From the NCBI RefSeq assembly GCF_042453785.1, contig NC_091665.1, forward strand, positions 21,605,501 to 21,669,500: a stretch of 64,000 nt of DNA, in the 5' to 3' direction. The notes beneath the pieces were generated by a model that was given only the letters and a program-made list of their open reading frames with translations, made no database searches and was not told the DNA's origin. Position numbers and translations under genes: made by a program. The first letter of the stretch is position 1, and each line of letters begins with the position of its first letter. The stretch is from Malus domestica. Lineage: Eukaryota; Streptophyta; Magnoliopsida; Rosales; Rosaceae. Positions 11,501 through 23,446 of this stretch are shown here, piece by piece.

Positions 11501-14500
11501 TCCCGTTGCATCATCCTTAGCTTCCTGCAACACCTCGCTGTATGAGTTGCTAGAAAAGTATGTCAGGAATTAAAAAACTAAAGAAGAAACCTAAGAAATA
11601 CCTCATTCTCCTGAGCAGGAACTCCATCAGCAGAACTATCAAAATCCTGAGCTGATATTTCCCTACAAATCGGGTGCAAGAAAAGTCAGATTCTCGGAAT
11701 ACATGCCAAATATACCTCCTCCAAATGCAAAAGAAAATTTCATAAAAAAAACAAGTTAATGACAGTACATTGGTTCTGCACCAGTATCGTTGATTGTGAC
11801 AGCAGCTTCAGTACTTCCCATAACAGAGGCAGATGGTGCAACAGGTGTCTGAACTTCACTGGGATTTTCTTTCAAGGGAGAATCCACAACAGGTGAGGCA
11901 GATGTTCTCGATGGTACAGCAGTTTGAACATCACCAGTGGCAACAACTGGTGCCACCAAAACAGGGCTTGATTTTACTTGAGCAGTACCGATTGAAGCAT
12001 CAGCTTCAGCTACAGAGGGAGAAACAGTGACTGTGGCATGATGATCACCAATCGTTTCCTGTTGTATTTCCTTCACAGACGCCTTTTCTACTAGCTCTCG
12101 AGCCAACTTTAATAAATAAATAAAAACATATTTTTTAGAGGACTAGTGGAGAAAATTAAAAAAACTGAAAAACTATAAAAGGTTGAGGGAATGATGAGTG
12201 GCATAAGCGAATGGGTTGGAACAAAAACCTTAAGTTCCTCAGGCATAGTCCATCTTGATTCTTTGGTGACCTTGTTGTAGTAATACCTGCAACATTTGCA
12301 TGTAGGATGAGGTAAGCAAATGCAATTGTGAACATGCGTTCATGACTTTCTCAATGCAAAAATACCAATTACTCACTTTCTTCCATCAGGACTGGTAAAC
12401 TCCTTCCAGTTTGTTGATGCATCTGCCCTCTGTCCCAGTGAAGATACTAAATAAGTCGAATCTCTATCTTAAATAACACTTTCTCCCAAAACAAGAATGC
12501 TAGAGAAAGGAAGGGCAGGAATAAAACAGTACGAACCAAAGTTCTTACAGCAAAAGCATAAACAGCACAACGAAGAAGACGCGTGACGATGACTCTCTCT
12601 CTCTCTCTCACGCACACAAAGGCGTACACGTATTGAAGAAGACATTAATCAGCACATTTCAGTAAAAATATACAAGAAAGAGCCAATGGAGAAGATGAAA
12701 TTCGAAAACCAAATGATATTAAGTCTAAAATAGTTCTAGTTTTCTTCCTAACATAAAAGCACGCAGACAAAAGTTGCTTAAGGTCAACAATGGATGAATT
12801 TCACCTGAAACTGTCTAATAATACCCATAACTCCCTCCATTGCCCCTAGAACTAAAAGCTAATACAAATTTTAAAAATGGTGGGGGGATTTTGACTGGTG
12901 GGTGTGGCAAGGGGTTGATGTTCCTTATTACTTTACTAATATTACCCAAATGAAATTTTAAAGTTTAAATAATTAAAAAAAAATCTATTGATTTTAGATC
13001 AATTAATGAATATTTTAATATGTTCTAACTGTAAACAGACAAAATGGACTAAGATTGTTTATGTTTGGCAGCACTTAACAAATTGTTAACATAGTGACAA
13101 AAAAGGTCTTTAACCCTTACCAACTTGCAACATCAACTTATGCAAAGGCCATTCTAATATAGAATCCCAATGATAAAAGTCGCCAAAGCTATTGAAATAA
13201 TCAGCCATTGCAACCTTCTTATCCTCTATGGCACTAAAGATTACACACGACTTGAAGGACAAACCCCAAACGATATGAGGCCAAACCCTTCAAACTACAA
13301 GGAAGATAGTAAATTTTTTTAAAAACTCAAATAAGATATTTTTATACTATAATGAGGGATGAGTAGCTATCAGAGCCATATTTTTGAAACTGGAAACACA
13401 ATATATGCATGTATAAAAGAAAGATTATGCTTATGCAAGTTATGGGGTCAGTTTTCGAGTTTCTTATCAGTGTAAATGTGAAAAATGATAATTTATTCAA
13501 ATAGTATGCACTAAGAATTAAACATACAACATATCACGCCAATATCATTGTAAAATCAAATAATGCAAATGACAGAATTTACATTCAAGCTACATAGTAG
13601 GTAGAGCAAGCAACAAAGACCCACAGCATATCCTACCTCTCAATAGATTGGCACGGCATGTACCTGTAAGCATCTTTAAAACTATGGACATTGCCAATGC
13701 ATAAATGGATGAAGAATAAATTGAAAAAATTCTTAAAAAGGAATTAAATGACCATTAACACTGTTTCTAGGACTAATGCAAATAGAAAACAGCAGAAAAC
13801 AAAACTCATAAAACCTTGGAAGCCCTTACCAAAAGAGAATACCTTCGAATTACATCAAACACTAAATGATTAAGAATAATATTAGCAATATGACAAGAAG
13901 TAAAGATGCAAGTCATTTACCAGAACATGTATACCGAACATAAAAGATTAGGTAAGATAATACAATTACCATGAAACTCAAATAACAATTATGGAGAGAC
14001 TCATTTTGTGTATTCTTTTAAATTTACTAACTACATGTCGGTGGCCTAAAATTCTAAATCCTGTCAAGTAATTCCAAACCAAAACAGCATTCTGTACGTA
14101 CTAAATATTCCCCTTACAAAAGCTGTAGGATTTTCCAGAACAACAATTTTTCCATTAACGCTTCCCCTTTTTTTGAACTCTTGGGATATAAGACAATAGT
14201 TGGCCTGCATCCTAAGAGATTAAACTTTTCCGGATAGTGGTTGATACCAAAGTATTGAGTTTAAAGTTTAAACCCTTGGGACTGCATGATAAGCTCATAT
14301 TTATATATACTTTACATCAAATTCAATTGTCTTTTCTTAGTTAGTTCCTTATTTTTTTGAGCTATTTACTTTGTTTTTGTGTTTTCTAGGATTTGTCAAG
14401 CAAAGAAAAGAAAAATAGCACAAGTTGGATATTACGTAACAAATTCGTCAAAACTGCCTGTGCAGGTCAGCTGACTTTGGAAGCAAGTTGCGAACAGCTT

Positions 14501-17500
14501 AAAATGAATTAGAGAATGAGCCTTATATGCTTGGAAAGCTACGGATGTCTATTTTCTGGAGCATTTCGCAGATTGTTAATAGCATTTTTGTAGAAGAAGT
14601 TATGGCCATTTTAACACTGAAAGGTTCACAAGAGACTGGACAGTTTGTAACTGCAATGAAAGCAATAAACCCAATAAATCTAGCAGCCAAAACTGATGCA
14701 GCCAAGAACAAACCAGCTGATACCTATTCAAATATCAGAGGAAATGAAAATAAAGATGAGGATTAAGTGGGAGTAATTGGCATAAAGACTACCCAAAGAG
14801 TTACAATTGTTTTACCATTTCCTCTCACTTATTGTCATCACTAATTGGCTGTTAGTGGGGTGAGTTATGGAGCAGAAATGATGCAGCAAGAATTGGTTTA
14901 AAAGCAGCATTGGGGAAGGAAGGAAATAGAGGAGGAGGCCTCGGTCGATTTCTTTCGGTTCTATCTTCTCAAACTCATGTCTTTCTTTTGGTTTTATTTG
15001 ATAATAATGTGTAACTAAATTTTTAGTAGTTAGGGGCTGTTTTGAAGCCCCGAATATGATTGCAATTTTGTTATGACATTTTGTTTGAATTACTTTTATG
15101 AATGGATGAAAATTGGTTCACTACTTGTCTCATTGATGAATTCTTTATTTGTTTTCTATGGATGCATACGTAGTAAGCATATCTAGGATTCTAACACTAT
15201 GAATATGTGTGTGCCTGCCCTTGTCGAATGAGGACCTACATATGTTCTAGAGTAGTACTTGTTAATTGCGATTAATATGTGAACCAATTTCTAGGATAAG
15301 TAAGACAACGCCAGTACTTACGATGCCTTGTGATGACTCAAACTCTTTTCGTTCTTAATGATTTCTACTTGTTAAATCTATGAACACGTCATTCTAGATT
15401 GCATGCTAGGGACTAAGTTAAGTTGAAAACGCCATTCTCTTAACATACTACGTAAGAAAGAGTAATAGGTTGAGTTCTAACATTGAGCCAACTTGAGCAT
15501 CTTCATCCGGAAATAAAAGGAATTTGAATGAAACATAACATGTTTGCATGATTATTTGGTGGTGGATAGCAATTCCCCTAACTCGTTTTTCTTAATTTAC
15601 GAACTATTTAAAATTTGTTTCTGTCCTGTTTTTGTTCAATTTAATTTAAATAGCAAATCAACTCCAAAAATCCCAAAAATTTGTGTGAGTGTAGCTATGT
15701 GTGTCTAGTGTTGTCATATAAAATTTTGTAGACTTTAGATAAGCGTAAGTTAGTCTAATAATTATTTTTTGGTGGCTGGTCAGTATGGACAGCAGCCCAG
15801 TTTTAAGTAGTTAGTTAAAACAATCTTCTGCGGGAAAGACCCTTATTTTCATATGCTACAATTGACAAATCTTAGCTTTAATAAGGAAAATCAATAGGAC
15901 ATGTGTGTGCTACTTTGTGGTGTGCTTTTAATCCTATCACTGCAACCTCTCAATTTATGAGTTCCACATGTTGGTTTCTCCACTGGTCAAGACAGGCCCA
16001 CATGTGAGGGGGAGTGTGAATATAAAAAATAAAAAATAAAAAAAATAAAATAAAAAAGACATCCTAACAGTATAAACTTATGAGAATAGTAACCAACAGA
16101 ATTTTTGGGAACTTAGCACCATAGTTGATCCAATTAAAATAAATAAAGTTGCAAAAAATGACTTATTGCAATGAGTCAATGTAAACAGAAAAGCTTAATA
16201 ACTAATGGTCCAACCAGGCCCTCGACATTGGTAACCTTGCAATAAAATTACAAATCGTGGGTGCCTGCTTGAGAGGAACTCCAGTAATGAGCTAAAGTTT
16301 CACCAGACTTCATAAAAGTTTGCATTCAGTGTACAAAAATGAAAGACATTTCACTCACAAGTAACTTGATAAATCAAACCCAGTAAGAATAGCACCAACA
16401 CGGAAAGGAAACACACCGACAAGCTCACAATTTCACGGAAATGAAAACTGTCGATTGATATCACTAAAAATTTAAAAAAGGACACCAGGAAAAGCAAGTT
16501 AGTTGCATGACTCACCTCCATTGGTGTCATCAGTTCCAAAGGCTTCTCCCAAGTAGATAATGCTGTCCTCCTGTTGTAATAAAATCTGAAGAGTTCATAC
16601 AGCAAAGAATATATTCAATTAGCAAGAGTGACCCTTGAAAAGTGCAGATCAGCCAAGAAATCACTAAAGCACAACATTCTAACAAAACAAAGAGTACAAT
16701 ACAAATATGTGGAAAAGTAGGACTAATTACTTTCTTCCATCAGCAGATGTATGCTCTCTCCACTCTGCTGCAGTCCCTCCGGCCGGGGGAGGTCGAACAC
16801 CTGTTTCCTGAAATTTTAAAGGATAATGAACATTAGCAATAAATGATCATAGATAACTGAGAAGCATGACAACTAGGCTCCAAGCTGAAGAATTCTTACT
16901 GGAGCAATGGAGGTGGTTACAGCAGGCCGTTCACTGGCTTGCTGCAGAGGTGTAACTTGTCCCTCGGATGAAACACTGGTTGCATGCGATTGAGATATAG
17001 ACTGATACTGGGTGGAGTCATTGAAACTTCTTGGTATTTGACCATAAGAAGAAGTTGCAAACTGCATAAGTGCAAGTTATGAATTCAAGGCGGCCTAAGG
17101 AATTTCAAGTAAATCAAAAGGTCAACCAAGAACACTCATGAAACTCACAGTATATGATGAAGGGACAGCTGCTCGTGGGCCACCAAAGTTAGGCATGATG
17201 TTATTTGGAGCTTGTGAATTAGGCTGAGGTAGAGGCAACTCAGATGCAAAATTCCTGTTAGGCTGAGCAACGGGCAATGGAATTGCCTGTGATGGAGGCA
17301 TACCATGACCTGGCTGACCAGACCTTGGAGGTAGATGCTGCATTGGTTGTGAAAACTGGGGTTGGTGATTTGGGGGAGGCAGCCTAACATTCATCAATGG
17401 AGCCCTGCCGGCATGCTGAAAATTTTGAGAAGCCACAGGAATGAACTCCTGCGAATGTGGTGTCGGAACTACTGGGCGGAACTGTAGCATAAAATTAAAT

Positions 17501-18224
17501 TGAAAGGGATTATTTTAATTATAACAACTAATATTGTACAGGTGACACAAATATTCGTCAAGAAGAAATGAGTTACTTGAAAAGACATGGGTGGCAGACT
17601 TCGAGGAGGATCAACAGCACCAACCATAGGAGGCCGAAGAGGCTTTACAAGGAAAAGAAAATGGCAAAGTTAATTAGCAAAGCATAATTGGCCACATCTA
17701 TTTTTATAATTTTTTTCTTTTATGGAATCGAAAGCTTTCATCCTTTTTGAAAGTTACATGTATTTTTCAAAAGAAATTCAAGTACAGGAAAAAGTATAAC
17801 CAGTAAAATTATGAAAGGTAAATGGGGGGTTTTTTTTGTAAAAAGAAACAAATTATATTAAGAACAGAGGAAAATGCGGAAAGGAAGGCAGTAGTCAAGA
17901 AGACCATGGAGGAAAATCAAAATATTAAATATATCGGAAAATGGAACTTAGTCACTTCACATGCATAAGAACCTATGAAGATATAAGAAGAGCCTTGATG
18001 CATGAAGCTAAGATGCCATGAGTGCCTTAAGCTATATGGAATGTAGATAAAAAGTAATGGCCTCAAAAGAATCCGAAAAGATCACCCTTCATCCCTAAGT
18101 GGCGGGAAATATAGATTAAAGAAACATACACACTGAGCATCAAAGAAAAACAAAAAAAATTGTTTTAAAATCTAGGTGGTTTACAAATTACCTGTAGACC
18201 TGAAAATTGAGGGTTATTGGCCAT
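5538..18224 (-). CDS. PRP40A: pre-mRNA-processing protein 40A-like (28 exons)
   Basis: Coding exons in transcript order: 18224-18192, 17642-17577, 17481-17149, 17061-16900, 16807-16731, 16585-16516, 12429-12377, 12286-12229, 12106-11769, 11662-11602, 11524-11429, 11291-11223, 11139-11062, 10723-10637, 10541-10507, 10401-10296, 9769-9689, 9603-9511, 9439-9386, 9295-9179, 9012-8914, 8594-8547, 8474-8382, 7544-7437, 7285-7221, 6284-6185, 6062-5766, 5675-5538. They sum to 3015 bp (1004 residues) in one frame, near the usual size of the plant protein. PRP40 is a U1 snRNP-associated splicing factor that bridges the 5' splice site and branch-point proteins and binds the RNA polymerase II tail. The N-terminus is Pro/Gln-rich (1-198). 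WW domains lie near residues 213-240 (W214, FYY, W236) and 254-280 (W255, YYY, W278), followed by a Ser/Thr/Val linker. FF domains then run from about 450 to 850, rich in Glu/Lys/Arg with recurring ERF/DRF motifs. The C-terminus (860-1004) is charged and His/Arg/Ser-rich. One exon is only 35 bp. The final acceptor could be three bases downstream. Confidence 0.92.
6593..7138. mobile_element. MITE in a PRP40 intron
   Basis: The ends (6593 onwards and back from 7138) are about 70 bp imperfect inverted repeats sharing the blocks ATTTAGTCC, GTGAAAATTAGGTCCCT and a T/A-rich run. The flanks AAAATCAA and AAAATTAA form an 8-9 bp target duplication with one mismatch. There is no coding capacity. It lies wholly within the 936 bp intron between exons 7285-7221 and 6284-6185, so it is spliced out. 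An 8-9 bp duplication fits the hAT or Mutator superfamilies. Confidence 0.65.
12430..16515 (-). other. 4.1 kb PRP40 intron between the two WW domains
   Basis: A GT-AG intron far larger than the others of this gene (most under 1 kb). It contains a (TC)n run at about 12592-12610 and, in its upstream half, sequence resembling an old LTR retroelement. No alternative exon with a WW or FF signature is visible in it. Confidence 0.7.
14150..15900 (+). mobile_element. probable LTR retroelement remnant
   Basis: A non-coding stretch whose style (a conserved-looking transcribed region near 14,390-14,770, then an end with 'tctgcgggaaagaccc' near 15,826-15,841) resembles the LTR/leader part of plant Ty3-type elements. 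No paired LTR, primer-binding site or protein domain could be confirmed, so both identity and boundaries are tentative. Confidence 0.3.
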
Positions 18225-19285
18225 TTCACTAAGCTACAAGCCTCTGAAAGCAACTGCAAAGACAACAAACATCATTAGAATCTTACAGAATCAAGGGAGC
18301 ATGCTAGGATGGACGCTTCAAATTATCAAGTACTTATCGTCCGCAATCCACGTAATGGAAATTACACCAAACATACAGTCGTATATGATTTGATCCAGTC
18401 TGCAAAGAAAACTGAAACCTAAACTTTGTGGCATTGAGGGGTGCAGATTCAGAAAGATGTTCGTTAAATGATCATTGCTAAGAAGAGATATTAAGACTAA
18501 ACTACATTCTAGAGGCAATGGACAGAAAGATGAAACAAGAAAAAGAAGGGTAAAGGTAGAGTAGTACCAAATTATAATTTGATAGCAGGAAGTCCTCTAT
18601 GACGGTTGATATGCGCAACAAAGACTTAATAAGCACTGCACCAAAGAGTGATCCAATTCAAGTTCAAGGAATCAAATCTGCAACAAAAAACAAAAAACAA
18701 AACCCAGAAAGTTATGAAACAAATCCTAAGTAACCATTTTTATCTTGCAGTTCGGAGACTGCGAACTATTTTAAAAAAATTAATTGCTAACTGAAAAATA
18801 CAATTTTATACTGCTTTACAAGAACAGATTTTGAAAACTCAATAAAATAAAAAAAGGATTAAATTCTCAGAAAAGCCAAATACAAAGATATTTTCCAGAA
18901 AGCAAAATGTAGGCTGTGACACTGCCACCACCAAATCCAAAACCAACCCAGAATGTCAATCCAATCAAATTAAAATCCCTAAAGTTTCAAACTTAAGAAT
19001 CCCAATTAAACAAAAACTGACCTAATTAATTGGATATCCCAACGAGGACAATTGAAGCCGGAGATACATACAGTATCTACCTATACATGTTGGAAACTGC
19101 AATAGAATTTTGATTCATCCGACATCAATGGAATTTAAACGTGATAATAATCACAAAGATAATAAAAATTACGATGAAATTTGAAGGAAAATCGTACCAG
19201 CTCAGTGATGAAAGCTGTGAGGTGAAGCACGTGAGAACTTGAAGCCTCCGAGCGTTATCGATCTCGCCCGTCGCAGCTTTTTATT
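18225..19285 (-). other. PRP40 5' leader with two introns
   Basis: Upstream of the PRP40 ATG (18224) the leader continues to an acceptor at 18254 (TTTGCAG). A non-coding exon 18677-18568 has good splice sites (TTGCAG at its start, GTACTA after its end), and a first exon ends with donor GTACGA at 19197. The transcript start is probably near 19,250-19,290. The splice sites are visible; the leader as a whole is inferred. Confidence 0.55.
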
Positions 19286-19784
19286 TTTCATTTTTTTTTA
19301 TTTGGTCTGAATTTTGCAGCTTTAACTAAAACGGAAAATTTCAACTTAGTCCTCGGTAACTTTGCGGTTTATGATGCGGCGGCCCCTCTTATTGCGGTAA
19401 ATTTTATTTTGGTGCATATATTGTTGTAAGATTTTAATTAAACCGTTTTGACTGTGGCACACGTGAATTAGACTAGTTGTTGTCAATAGCGTCATTCCGT
19501 CCTCTCTTCTCTCTTTGAAATTTGATACTGCTTATATCTTTTTATACTTAAGTTTGAATTTTTTTTTTTTTGTAGATTTAGTAGTTTAGAATGAAATACT
19601 GTCGGATAAAATGACGTTTTTCTTTGTGTTTTTCAGGTGGTTATGAACATAACTATAAGTTGCAACAACCATCGAGTATATGTGTATTCTTTTTTTTTTT
19701 TTTCTCCCCATTTTGGAGAATCCAAATAATAAGATGAATTGTTTGATGATGTATATCAAAAGAATATTCTTACTAGTGACTTAA
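19286..19784. other. PRP40 upstream region
   Basis: AT-rich DNA upstream of the PRP40 leader with T runs at about 19559-19572 and 19690-19703. No gene is seen. It would hold the PRP40 promoter, although no distinctive TATA box stands out. Confidence 0.4.
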
Positions 19785-20139
19785 GGGTGCGTTTGGTACG
19801 TGGGATGGGACGGAACAGAGTGGGACGGAACCGTTCCGTCCCACGTTTGGTGCGCTAAAATTATGTGGAACGCGCGTCCCACGGAACGAAAATGGGTTAG
19901 ATTTTGGTTCCCCCTCCCCCCTGGAACAAGTTTTTCCATCCCGTGGGACATAAACTTTATAACTTTTTGGACAACAATACCCCTCTTATTTTTCATTAAT
20001 TACATTGTTTACCTCCCTTTCTCTCCCGTAACCTCCTCTCTTCTACCCCTCTCCCGTAGCCCTCCTCTTCCTACACCACAAACCCAGTAACCCAACTGCT
20101 AACCCAATCCCAGCAAACCCATCCGACGACGACGACGAC

Positions 20140-20335
20140 GTCACCATAGCAAACCCTCTTCTTCTCCGGCGCCGTCTGGCGTCACGAACATGACCCGTAT
20201 CTCGTAATCTCCGTCCGTGTAAGTGAGGTGGATCTGATCCGGAACATGACCCGATTCGAAGCTAAGCTCGTCATTCCTAATCTGAGGTGGCGAGCAAGTG
20301 GGCGGTGCCGGGGAGGGGGTTGTGGTCCTGGTCGA
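20140..20335 (-). pseudogene. captured purple acid phosphatase fragment
   Basis: On the minus strand the translation, with at least two frame changes, gives LDQDHNPLPGTAHLLATSD, then DELSFESG, then PDQIHLTYTDGDYEIRVMF and VTPDG, then KKRVCYGD. This order matches the N-terminal, fibronectin-like region of the PAP2/PAP9 group of plant purple acid phosphatases (consensus blocks DHDxNPLPGTxHLLA, PEQIHLxxTD, MRVMFVTxDG, VRYG). The metal-binding phosphatase domain is absent. A direct repeat of 'gtgggcggtgccgggga' (near 20298 and 20354) duplicates part of the fragment. The stops and frame changes make it a pseudogene; the family match is from memory of conserved blocks. Confidence 0.6.
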
Positions 20336-20584
20336 GGTGGTTGGTGAGCAGGTGGGCGGTGCCGGGGATTAGGACGAAGTCGCCGATTTGGAAAGGGAGG
20401 TTGGGGAGAGAGAGAGTGAAACAGTTTGGTGGGTCGGAGGGAAGAAGGTGGATGCTGCACGGAGGACGATTGAAATCAATTTTGGGATTTTTCTGTGTTT
20501 GATTTGAAGAGAAAGAAATTGTTTGGGGGTCTGATTCGTCATTTTTTTTCGTTCCGTCCTATGCATACCAAACATAACACGAAC

Positions 20585-20677
20585 CTCCATTCCGTTCCGT
20601 TCCGTCCCGTTCCGTCCCGTCCCGTCCCGTCCCGTCCCGTTCCGTTCCGTTCCGTTCCGTTCCGTTCCGTCCCGTCT
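20585..20677. repeat. pentanucleotide repeat TTCCG/TCCCG
   Basis: About 17 copies of a 5 bp unit alternating between TTCCG and TCCCG next to the right end of the Harbinger-like element. The complementary motif occurs a few times at the left end (19808-19845), so it probably expanded from subterminal motifs. Its frames read as repeated Arg-Asn-Gly-Thr-Glu but are not genes. Confidence 0.85.
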
Positions 20678-21119
20678 GCTTACCAAACGCACCCTAAAAG
20701 ACATTTTATTTTATTAAGGAAGATAGTCAATATTAGAGTCAACTAACTGCCCGAATATGTGATTTAAGAGAGATCTAATTTTGACTTTGAATTAAAAAAA
20801 TGTTTAAGATTTATAGATCTTGGAATACAAGTTAAACTTTCATTGGCCAAAAAAATAGATATAAGACTCGAGGGTGCAAAAATGTGGGTTGAAAAACTTC
20901 AACTTTAGAACAAGATTAGTGCTTTTGAAAAAAAGTACGATATTCATTTATTGGAAAATAATAAGTACAAATAGGAGGATAGTATGCATATAAGGGCCTC
21001 AATAAAAACCTATTAGGGATTTCAATCTGGACGAGAGAAAAAGAAGGTCCTGCACAAATAGCTTAAATAGCTATCTATCCTCAAATAAGCAGTAAAATAT
21101 AATTTGCTAAAATAGAAAA

Positions 21120-21457
21120 TCGTGCAGAGTTTTCGTCCAACAATACATCCATTAGAAGATCTGATGGCCCGCCAATCCAAGTCTTCTCACCAGTTCGTCC
21201 AAGATCACTACACGTAAGGCGATGAGCGACAACATTGGCCTCGCGACGAATCCAGCTAACCTAGGCATGCGAGAAATCCAATAGGTAAGCACGGAGATCG
21301 TTGATGATAGGTCCAAGCACCGAGCAATCCTCTCCTTGCATATTCATCGCAGCATCAGTCAGGCTTGAGTCACCTTCAAAAATCACCTCTACACTGCATC
21401 CAACAGTAGCCTGCGCAAGAAACACTGCTTTCCTAGCCGCTGTAAGTTCGGCCTGCG
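21120..21457 (-). pseudogene. LINE RNase H domain, C-terminal half
   Basis: The minus strand gives QAELTAARKAVFLAQATVG, then EVIFEGDSSLTDAAMN, then GPIINDLRAYL, then (after an in-frame stop) SWIRREANVVAHRLT. These are the E-A-x-A, GDS and REAN-x-x-AH-x-L blocks of the plant retroelement RNase H domain, which removes the RNA strand after reverse transcription. The N-terminal half lies 1.5 kb away at 22951-23100. Confidence 0.8.
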
Positions 21458-22950
21458 ACGAGTCAATATTATATTATATATATTATTCTATTCTTAGTAT
21501 GTTTTAATAATTATTTTGGTAGAATTTTGATACTTTGCTTTATATTTTCAATCTAGGACATTCAACTTCTTCTGAAACAAAACATGATCAAACAGACGAA
21601 CTTTAAAATGATTCAAATTGGAGGACGTTCGTGAGTTGCTTTAGCTTGACTCTATCAAAATATCAGATTTTTCCACCAAGCGATTATTTTTTTGCAAGGA
21701 AATAAAGATGCAGTGCATGGTATTGGAAAGTGACGTTTTTGGGCTTAATTGTGTTTTTGGAGCCTAAAATAACCTCTGAGGGGTTTGTGGCCTTCTGGAG
21801 AAGTGTTCAGAATAGTCCAAACTTTAAATCCAGTTATTTTAGGCTGGTTTTGGAGCATATATGGGTCCAAAACGTGGCTGTGCAGATTTTGAGCAGATTA
21901 TCCTAGTCAATTTAGAATTATGTTTCCTAATTTATTTTAATTTATTTGGTTTCCTAGTTTTATTCTAAGTCATTTTCTAGGAAGGATTGGATTTTCTAGT
22001 TGTATAAATAAGCCATTGTGGCCTTCTTCTTTACGCAATATTAGAGAGAGAAATTTGGCTAAAGCTTAGAGATTTTCAGACTTTATTTTACAAGGTGTTT
22101 TCATTTGTTTTCTAGTTTAATAAAATTCTTTTGATTTTATTATGAATATGAGTAATTAACCTTCTTTTGCTAGGGCGATGCCTTGAGCATTAGCATGAAT
22201 ATGTAGTTTTTATTTAATTGCTTATGATATTATGCATGCATACTTTGAATTATTAATCACTATGTTTGAACTGTCTTTGTGTCTTAATGCTTCGTGACCA
22301 TTAGGATGTTTAGATAAGTAATCGGCTTCAATTCGGTCGGATTACTACTGGAGGATTGAGTATTGCTTCCTATGATTGATAATTGTAATTTCACCTAGGG
22401 CGGATGCCACGTCTTACGGGTTGCATGGTTTTTTCAAAGAGTTTTCACAAAGCGTAATGAGTTATGCATGTTTGTATTTGATCTGAATATCATAGACGGA
22501 TTGCATGTTTGATATACGTTTAAACTTGAATACCACGAGTAGAATATGTAGTAAACCTAACCTTTAAAGTTGCATGGGTAATTCATAAATAATTAGTAAA
22601 TCTACATATATAGGATTGTTAAGGAAATTGTGGAATCCTAGTGCTTTTCCAAATTTATTTCTCAAAACCATTTCTTTTTTATCTGATTTCTTCTTAATTG
22701 GCTACCAGTTGTTTTTCCTAAATTACTTTTATTAAATTCATTTTTATTTATTTAAATTCAAAATCAACCTTTTCCAATCTTTGTTTTTAAATAATTAACT
22801 AAGATTTTGGTTTTGCATAAATTGTTTTAAATAATCTTTGTGGAATGACCTTGCATAACCATTTTTACTACAACTACCTTGCTCTCTTGCAAGTATTTTG
22901 TGTGATTTTAACCTCTCTTTGTGCAGGTCATAAAAAAATCATATCAGCCT
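21458..22950 (+). mobile_element. LTR-like insertion within the LINE
   Basis: This 1.49 kb block interrupts the RNase H frame. The reading resumes across it with the Gln-Ala codons repeated, and GGCCT on the left versus AGCCT on the right look like a 5 bp target duplication with one change. Inside are a TATA box with plausible leader (TATAAATAAGCC, about 22003-22014), a transcript-like A/T-rich region and an end resembling plant LTR ends (TTGCAAGTATTTTGTGTG). No proteins are encoded. A solo LTR or small non-autonomous retroelement is the simplest reading; the exact termini are uncertain. Confidence 0.55.
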
Positions 22951-23446
22951 ACATTGCCGAGCCCACGGTGGTGGCACTCCCCGACATCACTGCAATGAAT
23001 TCCCCTTTGCAATCACGAATTATTATCCCAATGCCACCGATTCTTTATCGTTCATCCCATGCACCATCGAAATTACATTTTACCTATCTGTCAGTTGGTC
23101 AAGTCCATTTTTGCGACGTTGCGATCCCATTCTTCTTCTTTGGTGAATGCCAACGGTGATGCAAGCAACCATTCTTCGGCTCGAATGGAGATATCATGAG
23201 GCAAAGCTTGAACACCCTTCCATAGCGTATGTCATTCCGCGCTCGCCAAATACTCCATAACGTTATCAACACCAAGTCAAAAGCATGTTTAGGTACTATT
23301 TGTGCTAGCTGGGCCAACCATTCCAACAGAGATTGATTATTATTATTATGAACTCTCAATCCCAGAGTCGACAACCACATCACAGCCACCATGGAGCAAT
23401 CCCTCAACACATGCCCTATAGTCTCCGACTTCCCGGAACAGAACAA
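22951..23446 (-). pseudogene. LINE RT zinc-binding tail and RNase H N-terminal half
   Basis: The minus strand first gives CSGKSETIGHVLRDCSMV (zinc-binding RT domain with the C-x-x-H-x(4)-C pattern) and W-x-I-W-x-A-R-N-D-I-R-Y, then KCNFDGAW, GGIGIIIRDCKGEFIAV and GSAM. The last blocks are the beginning of the RNase H fold, including its first catalytic Asp (FDG). Stops occur between blocks. Confidence 0.8.

Larger units (their letters stand above)
19785..20694. mobile_element. PIF/Harbinger-like non-autonomous element
   Basis: Terminal inverted repeats GGGTGCGTTTGGTA (from 19785) and TACCAAACGCACCC (ending 20694) are flanked by TAA on both sides (19782-19784 and 20695-20697), the 3 bp TWA target duplication typical of PIF/Harbinger. 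Both subterminal regions carry copies of GGGACGGAAC. The interior (about 20100-20480) is much more GC-rich than the surrounding DNA and resembles plant exon sequence. No transposase is present, so this is a 910 bp passenger element, apparently of the gene-capturing (Pack) type. Confidence 0.72.

Noticed and set aside
11833..12030. A 65-codon plus-strand Gln-rich open frame
   Set aside because: It is antisense to the 338 bp PRP40 exon encoding the Ser/Thr/Val/Pro linker.
20369..20746. Open frames on both strands with Arg-Asn-Gly-Thr-Glu type repeats
   Set aside because: Translation of the TTCCG/TCCCG pentamer repeat, not a protein.
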